64,000 nt of DNA. Source: an uncultured Stenotrophomonas sp. GTDB lineage: Bacteria > Pseudomonadota > Gammaproteobacteria > Xanthomonadales > Xanthomonadaceae. The notes under the pieces are model-generated. The model ran no database searches. It saw only the letters and a program-made list of their open reading frames with translations, and was not told the origin of the DNA. Shown here in pieces: positions 36,219 through 44,847 of the stretch (positions within the stretch are counted from its first letter, which is position 1; every line of letters begins with the position of its first letter). The position numbers were made by a program, and so were the translations under genes. The stretch is taken from contig NZ_CAMFIA010000023.1 of the NCBI RefSeq assembly GCF_945952405.1, forward strand, positions 1-64,000. Direction: 5' to 3'.

Positions 36219-37472
36219 TCATTCCGGCGCCAGCTGGTCCATCCGTATCCGGTTGGCGAACAGCGAGAATGCCAGCATGCCGGCCAGGCCATTGGCCCGG
36301 CTCACCCAGTGCGGCAACCAGCGCGGCGGCTTGAGTACCCCGGCCTCGAACAACGGTGCGAACGCGATGGCGTCGGTCAGGCTCATCTTGCCGGCAAACA
36401 GCCAGCGGCAGACCTGCAGCCGGTCCTCGGCGAGCATGTGGCGGAAGAAGGTGTGCACCGACACCAGTCCGCGCAGGTACACCGTGTCCTTGGTGAAGGC
36501 CAGGCCGCCACTGGGCGGTACGCCGCGGAACACGCGCTGCGCTGAAGCGAAGCTTTCCTCGGCGTTCTGCCCGGCATCGCAGAAGTAGCGGAACACCTCG
36601 ATGAAGTCGGCGCCCTCGCGCGCCATCGCGATCGCTTCGGTGCGCAGGCTGATGCGTTTCAGCCGCTCGATGTCGATGCTGCCAGTGATCTGCTCGGCGA
36701 ACGTGGCCAGTCCTTCCTGGGTCGCCGTCACCCGCGGCGATGACAATGCCAGGCTCGGCAGCACCGGCTGTTCGCGGCCATTCAATGCAGTCAACGAGTG
36801 CACCAGCGCTTCGTGGTGGAACAGCTGCGCGCGGTCATAGGCGCTGAAGCGCGCACTGGTGCGCAGACGGATGCGGGTCGGGCCTGCGGCGGCCTTGGAG
36901 ACCAGCTCCGGATCCAGCTGCACCTGGATGATGCGCGATTCGAAGAACGCATCCAGGTCGTTCTGCAGCTGCAGCTGCAGCGCGATGGCCGACACCGGCA
37001 CCTGCTCCTCCGGCGCCAGCAGTTCGTGGTCCAGCTCGGCGGCGATCTGGATGAAGTGGCGTGCCGCTTCGCGCGTGCTCGGGCCGTTGCCCGGCAGCGG
37101 CTGCTCGGGCGCGCCGAACAACTGCACCGAACAGGTATCGACGGCCGCCGTGCCCAGCCCTTCCAGCAGCTGCGCGGCCAGGTCCCAGCTCTGCGCCGAC
37201 TGCCGCACGTAGTGTCCGAGGGGATGACTGTCATCGCAGTCGGCGGCGATCGCGGCCAGTGCACGACGTTCTTCGCTGAAATCCAGCCGCGGATAGTCCA
37301 CCTTGGGCAGCACCGGCTGGCCGCGTGCCACGCTGTCCAGGAACGGTGCCTGCAGCGTTGCCGGCCAGCTGGTCAGGCCCAGCAGTCGGATGCCTCCCAC
37401 GGCCTCGACCAGCCGCGCATCAAGCGCCGCATGGTGGGCCACCTCACGGTCAAGCGTAGCGGTCGGTTCCAT
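36219..37472 (-). CDS. MATCAP-like zincin, QEGLA-motif protein (DUF1704)
   Basis: This 417-residue protein belongs to the family once named flavohemoglobin expression-modulating QEGLA motif protein, now linked to MATCAP metallopeptidases. The putative zinc motif HEALVH lies at 220-225, and the family signature TQEGLATFAEQ at 251-261. The C-terminus has GGLAFTKDTVYLRGLVSVHTFF and a hydrophobic stretch near residue 395. The substrate is unknown; eukaryotic relatives remove tubulin C-terminal tyrosine. ATG at 37472 (MEPTATLDREVAHH) gives a family-like N-terminus. It is convergent with the TonB receptor, with no obvious operon partner. Confidence 0.85.
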   Translation of the reverse strand: MEPTATLDREVAHHAALDARLVEAVGGIRLLGLTSWPATLQAPFLDSVARGQPVLPKVDYPRLDFSEERRALAAIAADCDDSHPLGHYVRQSAQSWDLAAQLLEGLGTAAVDTCSVQLFGAPEQPLPGNGPSTREAARHFIQIAAELDHELLAPEEQVPVSAIALQLQLQNDLDAFFESRIIQVQLDPELVSKAAAGPTRIRLRTSARFSAYDRAQLFHHEALVHSLTALNGREQPVLPSLALSSPRVTATQEGLATFAEQITGSIDIERLKRISLRTEAIAMAREGADFIEVFRYFCDAGQNAEESFASAQRVFRGVPPSGGLAFTKDTVYLRGLVSVHTFFRHMLAEDRLQVCRWLFAGKMSLTDAIAFAPLFEAGVLKPPRWLPHWVSRANGLAGMLAFSLFANRIRMDQLAPE

Positions 37473-37516
37473 GCGCGGACTATAGCGCCCTGCCACGCCC
37501 GGCGCTGTGCGCCGCC

Positions 37517-37592
37517 GCCCGAGCATCGGCTCGGGCGCTACAGGCAATGGCTCCAGCACGGAGCAACTGTAGAGCCGAGCCCATGCTCGGCT
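37517..37592. repeat. Head-to-head SMAG pair
   Basis: GCCCGAGC/GCTCGGGC followed by CTAC occupies 37517-37541. A GTAG element starting GTAGAGCCGAGCCCATGC occupies 37569-37592. The second ends six bases before the rsgA stop codon, so the pair lies in the gap between rsgA and the MATCAP-like gene. Confidence 0.85.
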
Positions 37593-37598
37593 GCTTTG

Positions 37599-38699
37599 CT
37601 AGCGCCTGCGCGGCTTGCCGGCCGGTCGGAACTGCTGGCCCTTGCCCTTCTTGCCGCCACGCTCCTGCGCGGTCTCGGCCTGGCGCACTGCCAGCTTGGC
37701 CGCCGCGGCAGCCACTTCTTCCTTCAGCTTGAAGTAGTTCAGCAGGCGGCTCTCTTCGATCTCACCCGCGTCGATCGCCGCCCGCACCGCACAGCCCGGC
37801 TCCTGGTGATGCGAGCAGTCGCGGAACCGGCACTGCTCGGCCAGCGCTTCGATGTCGGCGAAGCCACCCTCGGACAGCGTCTCTTCGCCGGTTGGCTTCA
37901 GCTCGCGCATGCCCGGGGTATCGATCAGGCAGGCCCCGGTCGGCAGCGGCATCAGCGCGCGATGGGTGGTGGTATGGCGTCCACGCGAATCGTTGGCGCG
38001 TACCGCGTTGGTCTTCATCCGCTGCTCGCCGAGCAGGGTATTGGTCAGCGTGGACTTGCCGGCGCCCGAGGAACCGACCAGCACCACCGTGCGGCCCGGG
38101 CCCAGCCACGGTTGCAGCACCGCCACGCTTTCGGCATCCAGACCGTTGATCGCATGCAGCGCAATGCCCTGCATCTCCAGCTCCTCCAGTACCGCCAGCG
38201 CATCTTCGCTGTACTCGGTCTGGTCGGCCTTGGTCAGCACCACCACCGGTTCGGCACCGCCACCGCCGACCAGCAGCAGGTAGCGCTCGATGCGGCGCGG
38301 GTTGAAGTCGGCATCCAGGCCACAGACGATGAACACCGTATCGATGTTGGCCGCGATCACCTGCTGGTGGTAATGCTCACCGGCCGCGCCGCGCTTGATC
38401 GCGGTACGCCGCGGCAGCAACGCGACGATGCGGATGCCATCGAGCAGCACCCAGTCGCCGACGGCCGGTCGTTCATGGCTGGGGAAGCGCGGGCGCTGCC
38501 ATTCCGGCAGCGACTCGGCCTTGATCGACGCATCCGGCCCATCGGCCACCACGTAGTGGGTGCGGTGCTGTTCGATCACCCGCGCCGGGCGTGCCTGCGG
38601 GTGGGCGGCCATCGCGGCCTGCCAGTCGGCCTGCTGCGCCGGGCCCGGCCAGGGCCAGCCGATGGTCTGCAGGGCGGTGAAATCAGGGGTCTGGGTCAT
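37599..38699 (-). CDS. rsgA: Ribosome small-subunit biogenesis GTPase RsgA
   Basis: This 366-residue circularly permuted GTPase helps late 30S maturation. The motif order is G4 (VVLTKADQ), G1 (GSSGAGKSTLTNTLLG), G2 region (RHTTTHRALM) and G3 (DTPGMREL), the permuted order of the YlqF/YjeQ group. An N-terminal OB fold and a zinc knuckle (CRFRDCSHHQEPGC) are present, and the tail is very basic (RGGKKGKGQQFRPAGKPRRR). Start ATG at 38699 is used; ATG at 38708 adds three residues. It is divergent from the aminotransferase gene. Confidence 0.94.
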   Translation of the reverse strand: MTQTPDFTALQTIGWPWPGPAQQADWQAAMAAHPQARPARVIEQHRTHYVVADGPDASIKAESLPEWQRPRFPSHERPAVGDWVLLDGIRIVALLPRRTAIKRGAAGEHYHQQVIAANIDTVFIVCGLDADFNPRRIERYLLLVGGGGAEPVVVLTKADQTEYSEDALAVLEELEMQGIALHAINGLDAESVAVLQPWLGPGRTVVLVGSSGAGKSTLTNTLLGEQRMKTNAVRANDSRGRHTTTHRALMPLPTGACLIDTPGMRELKPTGEETLSEGGFADIEALAEQCRFRDCSHHQEPGCAVRAAIDAGEIEESRLLNYFKLKEEVAAAAAKLAVRQAETAQERGGKKGKGQQFRPAGKPRRR

Positions 38700-38821
38700 C
38701 GCCGCCATTCTACCTGTGCCAGTGCCCGGCCCGCCCAGCCATGACCGGCCTGGCGTCCTTGCCATGCACTGCAGCAATTCCGGTAGGATGGAAGCCCCAT
38801 GCCACTGACGGCCCAGCCCCC

Positions 38822-40096
38822 ATGTCCACCCACTCGCCCAAGCCCCTGGCCATCCGCGAGCGCCTCTCTGAAGTGCGCTACGAAATCCGCGGAGAACTGG
38901 CGCGGCGAGCCCGGGAGCTGGAGGCGCAGGGCCGCAAGCTGATCAAGCTCAACATCGGCAACCCGGGCGCCTTTGGTTTCCGTGCACCCGAGCACCTGCA
39001 ACGCGCGATTGCCGACGACATGGGCCGCACCGACCCGTACACCCACCAGCAGGGCCTGCCGGTGGCGCGCGAAGCCATCGCCGCCTACTACGCCCGCCGT
39101 GGCGCGCCCGACGCACATCCGGACCGCGTCTTCCTCGGCAACGGTGTCAGCGAACTGATCGACCTTTCGCTGCGTGCGCTGCTCAACCCGGGGGACGAAG
39201 TGCTGGTGCCCTCGCCCGACTACCCGCTGTGGTCGGCCTCGACCATCCTCAACGACGGCCGCCCGGTGTACTACCGCTGCGCGCCGGAGAATGGCTTCCA
39301 GCCGGACCCGAGCGAGATCGAGACGCTGGTTTCTTCGCGTACCCGCGCGATCGTGCTGATCAACCCGAACAACCCCAGTGGCGCCAGCTATCCGCGCGAG
39401 CTGCTGGAGCGCGTGGTGGAGATCGCACGCCGCCACAACCTGCTGCTGCTGGTCGATGAGATCTACGACCAGATCCTGTACGACGACGCGGTGTTCCAGC
39501 CGGTCGCACCGCTGGCGGGCGACCATCCGTGCCTGACCTTCAGTGGCCTGAGCAAGGTGCACCGCGCCTGCGGCTGGCGCGTCGGCTGGGCCCATCTCAG
39601 CGGCGACGACGCCCGCCTGGGCGACTTCCGTGCGGCGCTGGACCTGCTCGGCGCATTGCGCCTGTGCGCCAACGTGCCGGGCCAGTACGCCATCGAGGCC
39701 GCGGTGAACGGCCCCGACACCATTTCCGCGCTGTGCACCCCGGGCGGCCGCCTGTATGAAACCCGCCGCGCGGTGATCGAGGCCTGCGAAGCCAGCGAGC
39801 ACCTGTCGCTGGTGGCACCGGCTGGCGCGCTGTATGCGTTCCCGGCGGTGGTCGGCGCCGCCGCCAAGGGCTTTGATGACCATGCCTTCGCGCTCGACCT
39901 GATGAATGATGAAGGCGTGCTGGTGGTGCCGGGTTCGAGCTTCAACGTGCCCTACCGCCACCACTTCCGCGTAACCCTGATGCCGGAAGCCTCGGTGATG
40001 CGCGATGTATTCGCCCGCATCGACCGCGTGCTGGCCCGCCGTGCCGAGGATGCGACCAAGGTGGTGCCGCTGAAGCCGCGCCGCTCGGTGGCCTGA
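38822..40096 (+). CDS. alaA: PLP-dependent aminotransferase, AlaA-like
   Basis: This 424-residue class I aminotransferase most resembles the glutamate-pyruvate aminotransferase AlaA, which makes alanine from pyruvate. Marks are EARELEAQGRKLIKLNIGNPGAFGF-type opening, TDPYTHQQGLPVAREAIAAYY, LINPNNPSGASYPRELLE, LVDEIYDQILYDDA and SGLSKVHRACGWRVGW with the PLP lysine K245. Length is a little above the usual 405, from the N- and C-terminal ends. The symbol is given with moderate certainty, since substrate range in this subfamily is broad. The GDSL and methyltransferase genes follow closely on the same strand. Confidence 0.85.
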   Translation: MSTHSPKPLAIRERLSEVRYEIRGELARRARELEAQGRKLIKLNIGNPGAFGFRAPEHLQRAIADDMGRTDPYTHQQGLPVAREAIAAYYARRGAPDAHPDRVFLGNGVSELIDLSLRALLNPGDEVLVPSPDYPLWSASTILNDGRPVYYRCAPENGFQPDPSEIETLVSSRTRAIVLINPNNPSGASYPRELLERVVEIARRHNLLLLVDEIYDQILYDDAVFQPVAPLAGDHPCLTFSGLSKVHRACGWRVGWAHLSGDDARLGDFRAALDLLGALRLCANVPGQYAIEAAVNGPDTISALCTPGGRLYETRRAVIEACEASEHLSLVAPAGALYAFPAVVGAAAKGFDDHAFALDLMNDEGVLVVPGSSFNVPYRHHFRVTLMPEASVMRDVFARIDRVLARRAEDATKVVPLKPRRSVA

Positions 40097-40099
40097 GCG

Positions 40100-40717
40100 G
40101 TGGCGCTGTCCTACCTGGCGCTGGGCGACTCGTACACCATCGGCGAAGCGGTTTCGGTCGAAGGCCGCTGGCCGCACCAGTTGGCCGCCGCGCTGCGCAT
40201 GCAGGGCGTCGACCTGGCCGACCCGCAGACCATCGCCACCACCGGCTGGACCACCGACGAGCTCGACGCCGGCATCGACGCGGCCGCACCGCAGGGCCCG
40301 TTCGACTTCGTCAGTCTGCTGGTCGGCGTCAACAACCAGTACCGCGGGCGTCCGCTGGATGAATACCGCGTCCAGTTCCAGGCGCTGCTGCAGCGGGCGA
40401 TCGGCTTCGCCGCCGGCCGCCCCGAACGGGTGCTGGTGCTGTCCTTCCCGGACTGGGGCGCGACCCCATTCGGCAGCAACAGTGGCCGTGACCTGGCCGC
40501 GATCGAGATCGAGACCGACGAATTCAATGCCGCCGCCGAGGTGATCAGCACCCAGCAGGGCGTCGCCTTCGTCGACATCACCGATATCAGCCGTGCCCAT
40601 GGCGACGACCCGACAATGATCGCCAGCGATGGCCTGCATCCCTCGGCACGGATGTACGCGCTGTGGAGCGCGCGGGCACTGCCGGTGGCGACGCACCTGC
40701 TCGGCGGCACTGACTGA
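40100..40717 (+). CDS. SGNH/GDSL hydrolase
   Basis: This 205-residue hydrolase has block I GDSYTIGE with the nucleophilic serine near residue 11, a block III GVNNQYRG with the oxyanion asparagine, and block V SDGLHPS with catalytic Asp and His. No signal peptide is seen, so it is probably cytoplasmic. The start is GTG at 40100, three bases after the aminotransferase stop, which implies coupled translation. It is a probable esterase or lipase-like enzyme of unknown substrate. Confidence 0.85.
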   Translation: MALSYLALGDSYTIGEAVSVEGRWPHQLAAALRMQGVDLADPQTIATTGWTTDELDAGIDAAAPQGPFDFVSLLVGVNNQYRGRPLDEYRVQFQALLQRAIGFAAGRPERVLVLSFPDWGATPFGSNSGRDLAAIEIETDEFNAAAEVISTQQGVAFVDITDISRAHGDDPTMIASDGLHPSARMYALWSARALPVATHLLGGTD

Positions 40718-40721
40718 AGCA

Positions 40722-41438
40722 ATGGATGGCACGCCAGGGAACGGCTCGCCCCTGCCCTGCACGCCGCTTGCGAGCGCGCAGGCACGCGCGATCGCCGACA
40801 CGTTCCGGCCGTCGCGGGCCTGGGGTAGCCGCCGCGATTACTACTACACCCGCAGCAAGCTCGGCAGCGACCCGCTGTACGACGGCGTGCTGCAGCAGCT
40901 GCCCGATGACGGGCAGCCGGTACTGGACCTGGGCTGCGGACTGGGCCTGATGGCCCACGTGCTGCGCCAGCGCGGCCGCACCCAGCGCTATCGGGGCGTG
41001 GACGTGGATGCCGCCAAGATCGCGCGTGCCCGCCGTGCCGCCGCCGATCTGCGCGAGGTGCATTTCGATTGCCTGGACGTGCAGGCACCGCTGCCGTCGC
41101 AGCCCGGGCATGTACTCCTGCTGGATGTGCTGCAGTACCTGGATGCGGAGCCGCAACAGGCGTTGCTGCGCGCAGCCGCTGCACGCGTGGCCCACCCAGG
41201 ACGCCTGCTGCTGCGCACGCCGCTGGCCACCGGCGACGGCCGCGACCGCACTACGCGGGTGGCGGACCGGCTGGCCTGGCTGATCGGCTGGATGGGCACG
41301 CGGCCACGGCATTACCCCGATCCGCAGCAGTTGCAGGCGATCCTGGTCGAGGCCGGATTGCGGGTGAGCGCACCGCGCGCCCTGCATGGACGTACCCCGT
41401 TCAACAGCTGGTTGCTGGTGGCCGAACGCGGCGCTTGA
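40722..41438 (+). CDS. Class I SAM-dependent methyltransferase
   Basis: This 238-residue protein has SAM motif I VLDLGCGLGLMAHVL near residues 70-84, acidic motif II YRGVDVDAAKIARARRAA, and LLLDVLQYLDAEPQQALLRAAAARVAHPGRLLLRTPLA. The C-terminal part (RLAWLIGWMGTRPRHYPDPQQL) is a substrate region without a known marker. ATG at 40722 is used, four bases after the GDSL gene, so the two are likely one transcript with the aminotransferase. The substrate is not recognisable. Confidence 0.82.
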   Translation: MDGTPGNGSPLPCTPLASAQARAIADTFRPSRAWGSRRDYYYTRSKLGSDPLYDGVLQQLPDDGQPVLDLGCGLGLMAHVLRQRGRTQRYRGVDVDAAKIARARRAAADLREVHFDCLDVQAPLPSQPGHVLLLDVLQYLDAEPQQALLRAAAARVAHPGRLLLRTPLATGDGRDRTTRVADRLAWLIGWMGTRPRHYPDPQQLQAILVEAGLRVSAPRALHGRTPFNSWLLVAERGA

Positions 41439-41451
41439 TCGCACCGCGCAT

Positions 41452-41475
41452 GTAGAGCCGAGCCCGTGCCCGGCT
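41452..41475 (+). repeat. SMAG element
   Basis: A GTAG palindrome starting GTAGAGCCGAGCCC and ending CCCGGCT. A CTAC at 41490-41493 lies 15 bases further on and contains the TAG stop codon (minus strand) of the deacetylase gene, so the repeat family may abut or supply that gene end. Confidence 0.75.
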
Positions 41476-41489
41476 GCCTGGCCCCGGCG

Positions 41490-42284
41490 CTACAGCGAAG
41501 GCAGCTCAGCCCTCAATCCGCGTGCTTCAAGCGCCTGCAGCACGCGCTCGATGATCTGCAGATTCTGGCCGTGCGCGGCACCTTCATGCAGCAGCACGAT
41601 CGCGCCCGGACGCAGGTCCGGCAACAGGCGGTCAAGCACGCCCTGCGCGGTGCAGCCGATGCCGTCGAAGCCGCGGGCACTCCAGCCCACCCGAACCAGC
41701 CCCAACCGGTGCAGCACCGGCGCCACGAAGGGGTTGGTCATGCCCACCACCGAGCGGTACCAGCGCACCGGTTGGCCACTCAGCGCCTGCAGGGCATTCT
41801 GGCAACCTTCGATCTCGGCGCGCATCGCGCCCGGCCCCAGCCGCCAGAAGCGGGCCTGCGGGTGGCTGAGGCTGTGATTGCCCAGGTCATGGCCGCGGCG
41901 CAGGATCTCCTGCACCAAAGCCGGCTGCGCCAGCGCGCGCTCCCCCACCAGGAAGAAAGTCGCGCGTGCCTGGTGCTGGTCCAGCAGGTCGAGCACGGCA
42001 AGGGTTTCCGGGCTGGGACCATCATCAATGGTCAGCCAGACCGTGGGCGTCGCCTCTGCCACCCGGCTCATGACCGGCGCGTAGAACGCGCTGTTGGGCA
42101 GGAACACCGGCACCATGAAAAGGGCATGGCTGGCCACCATCAGCGGCAGCCCCCACTGCCAGCCGGCCAGCACCCAGACCAGGATCACTGCCAGCTGCGA
42201 CGCCACCAGCCAGGGCAACCAGCGCCAGGGGCGGGCCGGGATGCGATGCAATGTTCCTGCGCTGCTCATCCCCCATGATGCCAT
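41490..42284 (-). CDS. Polysaccharide deacetylase family protein, membrane-anchored
   Basis: This 264-residue protein has two hydrophobic segments at the N-terminus (PWLVASQLAVILVWVLAGW and LPLMVASHALFMVPVFL), then a NodB/CE4 homology domain. The domain carries WLTIDDGPSPETLAVLDLL with the metal and catalytic aspartates, HDLGNHSLSHPQ with the two metal histidines, RWYRSVVGMTNPFV, and a closing PGAIVLLHEGAAHGQN. Arginine of the usual RPPxG motif is kept as the YRS region. It may deacetylate an envelope glycan on the outer face of the inner membrane. The alternative start at 42269 (MSSAGTLHR) is possible. It is divergent from the glutaredoxin gene, 44 bases apart. Confidence 0.85.
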   Translation of the reverse strand: MASWGMSSAGTLHRIPARPWRWLPWLVASQLAVILVWVLAGWQWGLPLMVASHALFMVPVFLPNSAFYAPVMSRVAEATPTVWLTIDDGPSPETLAVLDLLDQHQARATFFLVGERALAQPALVQEILRRGHDLGNHSLSHPQARFWRLGPGAMRAEIEGCQNALQALSGQPVRWYRSVVGMTNPFVAPVLHRLGLVRVGWSARGFDGIGCTAQGVLDRLLPDLRPGAIVLLHEGAAHGQNLQIIERVLQALEARGLRAELPSL

Positions 42285-42328
42285 GAGGGGTAGAATTGAT
42301 GATTCGAATTCCCGGAACCCCGACGTCC

Positions 42329-43255
42329 ATGTCCCTCGATCCCGCCCTGCGTTCGCGCATCGAATCCATCCTCAACGCCAATCGCGTCGTGCTGTTCATG
42401 AAGGGCCAGCCGTCGATGCCGCAGTGCGGCTTCTCGGCCAAGGCCGTGGGCGCCCTGCAGGACCTCGGCGTCGACTTCGCCCACGTCAACGTACTGGCCG
42501 ACCAGGAAATCCGTGAAGGCATCAAGGCCTACGGCGACTGGCCGACCATCCCGCAGCTGTACATCGACGGCGAGCTGGTCGGTGGCAGCGACATCGTGCT
42601 GCAGATGGCCGCCAGCGGCGAGCTGAGCAGTGTGCTGGGCCTGGCCGCGCCGGACCGTACCCCGCCGAGCATCACCGTGACCCCGGCCGCCGTGGAAATG
42701 CTCAAGGGCGCGCTCGCCGACGCCCCGGGCGCCGCCCTGCAGCTGACCATCGACGCCGGCTTCCAGCCGAACTTCCAGCTGGCTCCGCATGACGAAGGCG
42801 CCATCGCGGCCGAGTCCAATGGCCTGCGCGTGCAGTTCGACCTGGCCAGCGCCCGTCGCGCCAACGGCATCACCATCGACTGGGTGGACGACATCCGCGG
42901 CAAGGGCCTGGCGATCGACAACCCGAACGCGCCCAAGCCGGTGCAGGAAATCAGCGTGCGCGATGCCGACGACCTGGTGCGTGCCGGCAACATTACCCTG
43001 GTGGACGTGCGCCCGGCCGACGAGCGCGCCATCGCCGCCGTCGGCGTGCCGTTCAAGAGCTTCGATGGCAATGGCCGTGCCGAGCTGGAAGCCCTGCCGA
43101 AGGACACCGCGCTGGCCTTCATGTGCCACCACGGTGGCCGCAGCGCGCAGGCTGCCGAGCAGTTCCGTGCACTGGGCTTCAGCAAGGTGTTCAACGTCAC
43201 CGGCGGCATCAACGCCTGGTCGGAAGACGTCGACAACGGCGTGCCGAAGTACTGA
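42329..43255 (+). CDS. Three-domain Grx4-type monothiol glutaredoxin
   Basis: This 308-residue fusion has a monothiol glutaredoxin domain (1-105) with the CGFS active site at 33-36. A middle region (about 110-205) resembles an A-type Fe-S carrier (ITVTPAAVEML ... ITIDWVDDIRGKGLAIDNPNAP) but has no cysteine. The C-terminal rhodanese domain (about 210-308) has nucleophile C266 in FMCHHGGRSAQAAEQF. Plain GrxD proteins are about 110 residues. Monothiol glutaredoxins carry and deliver [2Fe-2S] clusters. The extra domains suggest combined Fe-S and sulfane-sulfur handling. The start gives MSLDPALRSRIESIL, usual for Grx4. Confidence 0.9.
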   Translation: MSLDPALRSRIESILNANRVVLFMKGQPSMPQCGFSAKAVGALQDLGVDFAHVNVLADQEIREGIKAYGDWPTIPQLYIDGELVGGSDIVLQMAASGELSSVLGLAAPDRTPPSITVTPAAVEMLKGALADAPGAALQLTIDAGFQPNFQLAPHDEGAIAAESNGLRVQFDLASARRANGITIDWVDDIRGKGLAIDNPNAPKPVQEISVRDADDLVRAGNITLVDVRPADERAIAAVGVPFKSFDGNGRAELEALPKDTALAFMCHHGGRSAQAAEQFRALGFSKVFNVTGGINAWSEDVDNGVPKY

Positions 43256-43264
43256 TCGGCCCCG

Positions 43265-43331
43265 AAAAAGGGGACGGAGGGGATTAAGTCGTTTGTGCCA
43301 TAAACGACTTAATCCCCTCCGTCCCCTTTTT
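43265..43331. terminator. Perfect 30-bp inverted repeat, bidirectional terminator (copy 1)
   Basis: The arms at 43265-43294 and 43302-43331 are perfectly complementary and start AAAAAGGGGACGGAGGGG; the loop is GTGCCAT. T-runs appear in both directions, so it ends both the glutaredoxin gene and the convergent DUF924 gene, whose stop codon is three bases away. A nearly identical element is at 57919-57993. Confidence 0.92.
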
Positions 43332-43333
43332 TG

Positions 43334-43876
43334 TCAGCCGGCGAAGCCGCCTTCGGCGAGGTAGTCGAGTTCTTCCGGCGTCGGGATGCGGCCCAGCACG
43401 GCGTTGCGATGCGGGAAACGGCCGAAGCGGCGGATGATGTCGCGGTGCAGTTCGGCGTACTGCAGGTATTCCTTGTCACCCAGCACGTCGAACATCGCCA
43501 CCGAGCGGTCCTGGTCCAGCGGATCCTCGGAGTGCTCGAACGGCAGGTAGATGAACGCACGCAGCTTCGGCACCAGCTGCAGGTCCAGCCCTTCCTCGAT
43601 CGCGCGCATGGCGTAGTGCCGGGCCAGCCCATCGGTGGCGTAGGAATGGGCGGTACCGCGGAAACAGTTGCGCGGGAACTGGTCCAGCAGCAACATCAAC
43701 GCCAGCGCGCCCTCGGCGCTGCCCAGCCAGTGTTCGCGCGCGCGCGAGGCGGCGGCGAAATGCTCATCCAGGAACAACTGGCGGAACTGCGCGTCGAACG
43801 CGTCGTCGCGGGCGAACCACTTCGCAGGGCCCGCCTCCTTCCAGAATTCCACCACTTGCGCGGCAACGTCCATCAC
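43334..43876 (-). CDS. DUF924 family protein
   Basis: This 180-residue soluble protein matches the DUF924 family: VVEFWKEAGPAKWFARDDAFDAQFR, ALALMLLLDQFPRNCFRGTAHSYATD, AFIYLPFEHSEDPLDQDRSVAMFD and RFPHRNAVLGR. The family has an alpha-helical, TPR-like fold and no proven function. The two first codons are both ATG. It is convergent with the glutaredoxin gene across a shared terminator. AMP nucleosidase follows upstream on the same strand. Confidence 0.88.
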   Translation of the reverse strand: MMDVAAQVVEFWKEAGPAKWFARDDAFDAQFRQLFLDEHFAAASRAREHWLGSAEGALALMLLLDQFPRNCFRGTAHSYATDGLARHYAMRAIEEGLDLQLVPKLRAFIYLPFEHSEDPLDQDRSVAMFDVLGDKEYLQYAELHRDIIRRFGRFPHRNAVLGRIPTPEELDYLAEGGFAG

Positions 43877-43916
43877 CTACTCCCCAGGGCCGGCGCGCCG
43901 CACCAGGCCATCATCA

Positions 43917-44693
43917 TCATTCGTCGAAGCGCAGGTGGCGGACCGACTTGCCGTTGCGCCGGATAAGCTTAAGCGCCTCGATGCCGATCTGGATATGGTT
44001 TTCCACGAACTGGGAGCTGACCTTGGCATCGGAGGCCTCGGTCTTGACCCCGTCGGGGATCATCGGCTGGTCCGAGACCAGCAGCAGCGCGCCACTGGGG
44101 ATATGGTTGGCAAAGCCGGCGGCGAACACCGTCGCCGTTTCCATGTCGATGGCCATGCAGCGCATCGCCCGCAACCGCTCCTTGAACGCCTCGTCGTGCT
44201 CCCAGACCCGGCGGTTGGTGGTGTAGACGGTGCCGGTCCAGTAATCGTGGCCAAGGTCACGGATCATGGTCGAGACCGCACGCTGCAGCGCGAACGCCGG
44301 CAGTGCCGGCACTTCCGGCGGCAGGTAGTCGCCCGAGGTGCCTTCGCCGCGGATTGCGGCGATCGGCAGCACCAGGTCGCCCAGCTGGTTCTTGCGCTTG
44401 AGCCCACCGCACTTGCCCAGGAACAGCACCGCCTTGGGCATCACCGCCGACAGCAGGTCCATGATGATCGCGGCATTGGGACTGCCCATGCCGAAGTTGA
44501 TCATGGTGATGCCGTCGATGGTGGCGCTGGCCATCGGCCGGTCCAGGCCAATCACCGGCGCGCCGGTCAGCTCGGAAAAGGTATGCAGGTAGCCACCGAA
44601 GTTGGTCAGCAGGATGTGCTGGCCGAACTGGTCCAGGGGCACGCCGGTATAGCGCGGCAGCCAGTTGTCGACGATTTCCTGCTTGCTCTTCAT
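43917..44693 (-). CDS. amn: AMP nucleosidase
   Basis: This 258-residue nucleoside-phosphorylase-fold enzyme probably cleaves AMP to adenine and ribose 5-phosphate. It matches the catalytic half of Amn: HILLTNFGGYLHTF, INFGMGSPNAAIIMDLL, AVLFLGKCGGLK, AIRGEGTSGDYLPPEVPALPAF, MAIDMETATVFAAGFAN and LVSDQPMIPDGVKTEASD. E. coli Amn is much longer because of an N-terminal regulatory domain that is absent here. ATG at 44693 (MKSKQEIVDNWLPRYTG) is used. It probably shares a transcript with DUF924 downstream, with a 40-base gap. Confidence 0.87.
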   Translation of the reverse strand: MKSKQEIVDNWLPRYTGVPLDQFGQHILLTNFGGYLHTFSELTGAPVIGLDRPMASATIDGITMINFGMGSPNAAIIMDLLSAVMPKAVLFLGKCGGLKRKNQLGDLVLPIAAIRGEGTSGDYLPPEVPALPAFALQRAVSTMIRDLGHDYWTGTVYTTNRRVWEHDEAFKERLRAMRCMAIDMETATVFAAGFANHIPSGALLLVSDQPMIPDGVKTEASDAKVSSQFVENHIQIGIEALKLIRRNGKSVRHLRFDE

Positions 44694-44847
44694 GGCCGGG
44701 GTCCGGTACGGCGGGGGACCGGCTATTTTCGGCCAGGCGGGCGGTGCCGTCGAGACACCGTGGGCCAGCCTGTGAAGAAGGTCACTTGGCAAGCCCACCG
44801 CCGCCCGGCTAGCGTCGGCGGCTGGATCACGCTGCAAGGGGAACTGC

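Noticed and set aside
33341..36292. 983-codon minus-strand frame over the TonB receptor and intergenic repeats
   Set aside because: Low-complexity Ala/Arg/Val sequence, crosses a strong terminator and is antisense to a receptor with signal peptide, TonB box and plug.
38696..40801. 701-codon minus-strand frame opposite the aminotransferase and GDSL genes
   Set aside because: The plus strand has three recognisable genes; this frame has no motif.
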